A DNA stretch of 64,000 bases, taken from contig NZ_JAHWDP010000005.1 in assembly GCF_019312585.1 (NCBI RefSeq), positions 124,001-188,000 on the forward strand, in the 5' to 3' direction. Positions 61,601 to 64,000 of this stretch are shown piece after piece (the stretch's first letter is position 1; each line of letters begins with the position of its first letter). This DNA comes from Halomarinibacterium sedimenti (GTDB taxonomy: Bacteria; Bacteroidota; Bacteroidia; Flavobacteriales; Flavobacteriaceae). Position numbers and translations under genes: made by a program. The notes under the pieces were generated by a model. That model was not told the origin of the DNA, did not search any database, and was given only the letters and a program-made list of their open reading frames with translations.

Positions 61601-61843
61601 ACAGCCATTGACTCCATAGATTTATTTCCAAATCCTACCATGAAAGACATCAATATCTTTTCTCCAGATGCCTATTTATTAAATCTAGAAGTATTTGATT
61701 TAATGGGAAGAAAAATTTCTCAAAAAATTGAGGAAACCAAAAATACTTATACTTTAAATCTTTCAGGTTTAAATACAGGAGTATACTTCATAAAAATCGA
61801 CACAGATAAAGGTAGTGTCACTAAAAAAATTATAAAAAAGTAA
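58637..61843 (+). CDS. Choice-of-anchor-B protein with HYR-like domain and T9SS sorting domain
   Basis: A 1068-residue secreted protein. After the signal peptide (ending LQVFAQ) comes a choice-of-anchor-B module (about 22-410), a propeller-like domain recognisable by YAIVALDNGTAFVDITNPTS, WRDVKVYQNHAYIVSD and AHNVIINEDTGFLYVLGA. Next is an HYR/Ig-like module (about 418-497: DPVAVCQNIIATLDKTTGTV ... DDYGHTDTCVATVTV), then a long beta region (about 500-985) resembling secreted Bacteroidetes adhesins, and a T9SS type A domain at the end (SIDLFPNPTMKDINIFSPDA ... LNTGVYFIKI ... KKIIKK). It should be exported by the PorU/PorV system and stay at the cell surface or be released. Confidence 0.87.
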   Translation: MFKNLPYLALLFILPLQVFAQIPCSGGIINQAGTANDYPCSVLTYQSRISASAMGANEAQDSWGWTDPLNNKEYAIVALDNGTAFVDITNPTSPIYLARLNTHTGSSLWRDVKVYQNHAYIVSDSNGNHGVQIFDLTRLRTLTGSPVVTFTNSQVDGRLSLIGSAHNVIINEDTGFLYVLGAGTNGNNQRIFNLNSSLTNPPSVAILSAYGYCHDAQVVIYDGPDPDHQGKELFIGSFSGSDFLRILDVTNKASITQIGVIDYTNKYYTHQGWFTEDKRFFIVGDEVDEENIGFNTRTLVFDLQDLDNPVLHYTHYGSTPAIDHNGYVRDNRFYLANYSAGMRVMKVDGLYNTTPTMTEVAYMDTYVANSTAAFNGTWNVYPYFESGNLIMTGFGNAGVNGDGGLFIVRDPNYDNIDPVAVCQNIIATLDKTTGTVTIDALDVDGGSTDNIGIVSRSISGQTTFTCADVGSVFNVTLTVTDDYGHTDTCVATVTVEAETTTYLGAGTWTNGTPGIGSNAKISNDYNTSLGSIDACTCEIDAVRTLTIQADDYLKTEQDIIVNGTLIVEHQGNVVQTDPSASVIKNGTINVNVTSPNLRKRDFMIMGSPMTTESRSGVWNSSFIVLDFTPQNFLPHPNVPAGGTNFADDDGDWYNYHTGTLNPGEGYVNRPQSGYNDPTVPPTGRPFNFTYELGTLNNGNITYTNYNNGPAANPNGTPNMVANPYACAIDAASFMTANPGVGALYFWEHLTPPGTPLPVSNLRFDMDDISIFDGVTGLPAANDPGNAQGTAPNGIISTGQGFGIRTNGTAGSTGTITFNNTMRLTSGNNTLRGLGTVGEDLTPEKLLLEIREKTHGYGAFTAITFLESASDGLDENLDTNRLATIVSFYSHLDDGTGEFAIQTRGPFAKGKKIPLGFSSQIDETLEYEISLTNMEGLNLDSTTVYLYDHQENIITNLENDSYTFKSGKGVFHNRFTLLFKTERVLGPGETAIDSIDLFPNPTMKDINIFSPDAYLLNLEVFDLMGRKISQKIEETKNTYTLNLSGLNTGVYFIKIDTDKGSVTKKIIKK

Positions 61844-61883
61844 ATCAATAGAATCCTTTAATAGAACAGATAAAAATGTTTTT

Positions 61884-61912
61884 AAGCCCAATGCGTTGCA
61901 TTGGGCTTTTTT
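61884..61912 (+). terminator. Terminator after the choice-of-anchor-B gene
   Basis: An 11-bp perfect stem (AAGCCCAATGC / GCATTGGGCTT) with a 3-base loop runs into T residues, 40 bases after the stop codon. Confidence 0.92.
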
Positions 61913-62024
61913 GTCGATAAAAAATAGCTACTTATCTAAAATATAGCATTCTATGGCTATGTGATGTAAGATTTTATGATATTTGATATGGGGAGTAACT
62001 ATTTTAAATCTAAAACATTGAGTT

Positions 62025-64000
62025 GTGAAGAAAGAAATAACCTCCCGACATCCTCATTTCATCCTTATTCTATTTTTTTTAATTAGTACAATTTCATATT
62101 CACAAGTAGGTATTGGAACCACAAATCCTAATTCTAATGCTTTGTTAGATGTTGATTCAACTATTTATACTGGTGGAATTTTACTTCCAAGGTTAGGATT
62201 AAGCTCAACAGCAAGTTTTGCGCCATTATCTGCTCATGTAGCGGGTATGATTGTATACAACACCGCCACCGCTGGGGATGTTACCCCAGGGTTTTATTAT
62301 AACAATGGCACCTTGTGGGTTCGTATTGGAGGTGGAACCGCAACCGATAAATGGGATTTAACAGGAAATGCGGGAATTACTCCTTCCATAAATTTTGTAG
62401 GGACTACAGATAATAATGCCCTACGATTTAGAACAAATAATTATGACCGTTTTGAAATATCCACTGGTACAACCATTGCCAATGGAGGAAGATTAAGGGC
62501 TTTCACAGATGGAAGTGCAGCTTCACCTATTTATTCTTGGCAGTCAACAACAGGAACAGGAATGTTTCAACCAGCAACTAATGCTTTAGGTTTTTCTACT
62601 AATGGAACAGAAAGATTTCGCATTTCTAATGCCAATCAAGTTTATGGTTTAGCGGACGGTACCGCAGCTCTACCCTTCTATTCTTGGAGTTCAGATCCCG
62701 ATATTGGAATGTATCGAATAGGAACTGACATTTTGGGATTATCCACTACTGGAACTGAGCGCATGAGATTCTTAGCTAATGGGCAAGTATCCATTAATAA
62801 TAATTCACCATTAGGAACGGATAGATTTACAGTAACTGCCGTTGATACAGAGGATGCCATTAATGGCTATACTACAACCGGTACGGGTGTCTATGGTGAG
62901 AATTCCAGTGGTGTTGGAAATGGAGTATTTGGTAATTCCGCTAATGTTGGAGCTCGAGGCTATGGTGCTCATGGAGCCATCCTAGAGTCTGGTCTTGATG
63001 CAGGTTACGGAGCCATTGCATGGAATACCGCTCTAATAGGGACAAATAGAACGGGTCTTTTAGTACTGGGTCAAAACTTATCACCCATTACATTTTCAAA
63101 CACTGGGGCGATATTATATGGTTCAGGAAGTGGCGGTGTGTCCTTCGCTAGTAGTTTAACCTCCACTGGATTTTTAGCAGTTGGTAATGCAGGTACTACA
63201 GCATATTCTTTAACTTTAGGCTCTGGTCTTGCCGGTACTGGTTCCTCAACTGGTATTTATGGAATATCAACTGCAACTGCCGGAACAAGACAGGGTGCAT
63301 ATTTTAGCATGAATAAATCCGGAAATGTTACCCCAGCAGCCGCAGATGATCCGGTTGCAATATTGGCGGGTTATAATGGATCCTATTATTTTGGAGGTTA
63401 TTTTGATGGTAATCAAGATAATACGGGTAATGCAGGAGGAAATAATATTGGAGAAGATTACGCTTATGTAGGAATTACTGTTGGAAATACAACTTATAAA
63501 ATTTTAGGAACAGGGTCTAACTCGACAATGATAAACGATTCTCAAGGAAATAAACGAATTTTATTTTCTACAGAAGCACCTGAGATATTATTTGAAGATT
63601 ATGGAACTGGACAATTAGTTAATGGAAAAACTACTATTAATCTTGATCCTTTGTTAAGTTCAATAATTCATGTTTCAAAGAACCACCCTTTAAAAGTTTT
63701 TATACAATTAGAAGGAGATTGTAATGGGGTTTATGTAACTGATAAAACGGCAAACAGTTTTACCGTAGTTGAATTAAATGGAGGAAAATCAAATGTTCCG
63801 TTCTCTTGGCATATTGTTGCCAATAGAGCAGACACAAAAAGTCAAGATGGAAGCATAATTTCTAAGCATGTGGATGTAAGATTTCCTATTGGTCCAAATA
63901 AAATTCAACCTTTAGAAATTAATGCAAACGAATCAAAACCAGTAAATACAGTCACTAGAGCGTCAGAATCCAATTCCAAAACAAAAATTCAACTTCAAAA
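62025..64000 (+). CDS. Secreted fibre-like surface protein of the QVGIGT family, C-terminus beyond window
   Basis: The frame starts with GTG at 62025 (a stop lies one codon upstream in frame) and stays open to the window end, giving at least 658 residues. After a signal peptide ending STISYSQ come VGIGTTNPNSNALLDVDSTI, the N-module, then three tail-fibre-like repeats (SWQSTTGTGMFQPATN, SWSSDPDIGMYRIGTD and related) and a Gly/Ser/Thr-rich body. A C-terminal block from about 525 (APEILFEDYGTGQLVNG ... GDCNGVYVTDKTANSFTVVEL ... SWHIVANRADTKS) is closely related to the end of the gene at 53642. Further residues are Ser/Asn/Lys-rich, and the true end is not visible. Confidence 0.82.
   Translation, partial: MKKEITSRHPHFILILFFLISTISYSQVGIGTTNPNSNALLDVDSTIYTGGILLPRLGLSSTASFAPLSAHVAGMIVYNTATAGDVTPGFYYNNGTLWVRIGGGTATDKWDLTGNAGITPSINFVGTTDNNALRFRTNNYDRFEISTGTTIANGGRLRAFTDGSAASPIYSWQSTTGTGMFQPATNALGFSTNGTERFRISNANQVYGLADGTAALPFYSWSSDPDIGMYRIGTDILGLSTTGTERMRFLANGQVSINNNSPLGTDRFTVTAVDTEDAINGYTTTGTGVYGENSSGVGNGVFGNSANVGARGYGAHGAILESGLDAGYGAIAWNTALIGTNRTGLLVLGQNLSPITFSNTGAILYGSGSGGVSFASSLTSTGFLAVGNAGTTAYSLTLGSGLAGTGSSTGIYGISTATAGTRQGAYFSMNKSGNVTPAAADDPVAILAGYNGSYYFGGYFDGNQDNTGNAGGNNIGEDYAYVGITVGNTTYKILGTGSNSTMINDSQGNKRILFSTEAPEILFEDYGTGQLVNGKTTINLDPLLSSIIHVSKNHPLKVFIQLEGDCNGVYVTDKTANSFTVVELNGGKSNVPFSWHIVANRADTKSQDGSIISKHVDVRFPIGPNKIQPLEINANESKPVNTVTRASESNSKTKIQLQ

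Noticed and set aside
62025-64000. An S74-type intramolecular chaperone at the end of the fibre protein
   Set aside because: Fibre-like repeats suggested it, but the visible C-terminal block is a different domain that is also found at the complete end of the protein at 53642, where no chaperone follows.

Overview
The window is AT-rich chromosomal DNA from a member of the Flavobacteriaceae (phylum Bacteroidetes/Bacteroidota). The evidence is the gliding/type IX secretion (T9SS) block gldJ-porU-porV, several proteins ending in T9SS sorting domains, many lipoproteins, and promoters with the Bacteroidetes-type TAnnTTTG -7 box. I could not assign a genus or species.

Layout. 1-8.8 kb (leftward): a partial short-chain dehydrogenase, pyruvate dehydrogenase E2 (pdhC) and E1-alpha (pdhA), cytidine deaminase (cdd), then porV and porU. 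9-12.5 kb (rightward): gldJ, murF, a small hydrophobic protein and a tiny lipoprotein. 12.7-13 kb: two tRNA-Val genes. 13-22.5 kb (leftward): folC, a large BNR-repeat T9SS substrate, a TonB/ExbD/ExbB set, an NhaD-type antiporter, a Glu/Leu-type dehydrogenase and anmK. 22.6-23.7 kb: an acyl-CoA dehydrogenase. 23.9-32 kb: a tightly packed six-gene operon of unknown function (coiled-coil protein, unknown, AAA+ ATPase, unknown, two membrane proteins), the best candidate here for an undescribed system. 32-44 kb: a beta-barrel porin, rnhB, a propeller lipoprotein, an OmpA-like lipoprotein, a TapB-like protein, lipB, a small lipoprotein, a Pmp3/YqaE-type microprotein, a membrane-anchored LuxR-type regulator and lysS. 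44-64 kb: a surface-protein region with proteins that begin with a signal peptide and QVGIGT/QVGINT-type motif, T9SS substrates, a secreted terpenoid-cyclase-fold protein, Spy-like small proteins, hemL, a LysM glucosaminidase and a D-cysteine-desulfhydrase-like enzyme.

How it fits together. PorU (sortase-like C25 protease), PorV (outer-membrane shuttle) and GldJ (gliding/T9SS lipoprotein) are parts of the machine that exports and anchors proteins carrying the C-terminal sorting domains seen on the genes at 14.3-16.7, 46.1-47.6 and 58.6-61.8 kb. The last 10 kb forms a surface-fibre or adhesin array in which two long proteins share a C-terminal domain and flank three tandem ~280-300-residue paralogues and a choice-of-anchor-B protein.

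Non-coding features read from the sequence include about ten hairpin terminators, about ten promoter boxes (several so close to the start codon that leaders are nearly absent), an 18-bp copy of a tRNA-Val 3' end, a decayed copy of the lysS 3' end next to a surface-protein gene, and overlapping inverted repeats upstream of the gene at 47.8-49.1 kb. No rRNA, CRISPR array, insertion sequence or intact mobile element was seen.
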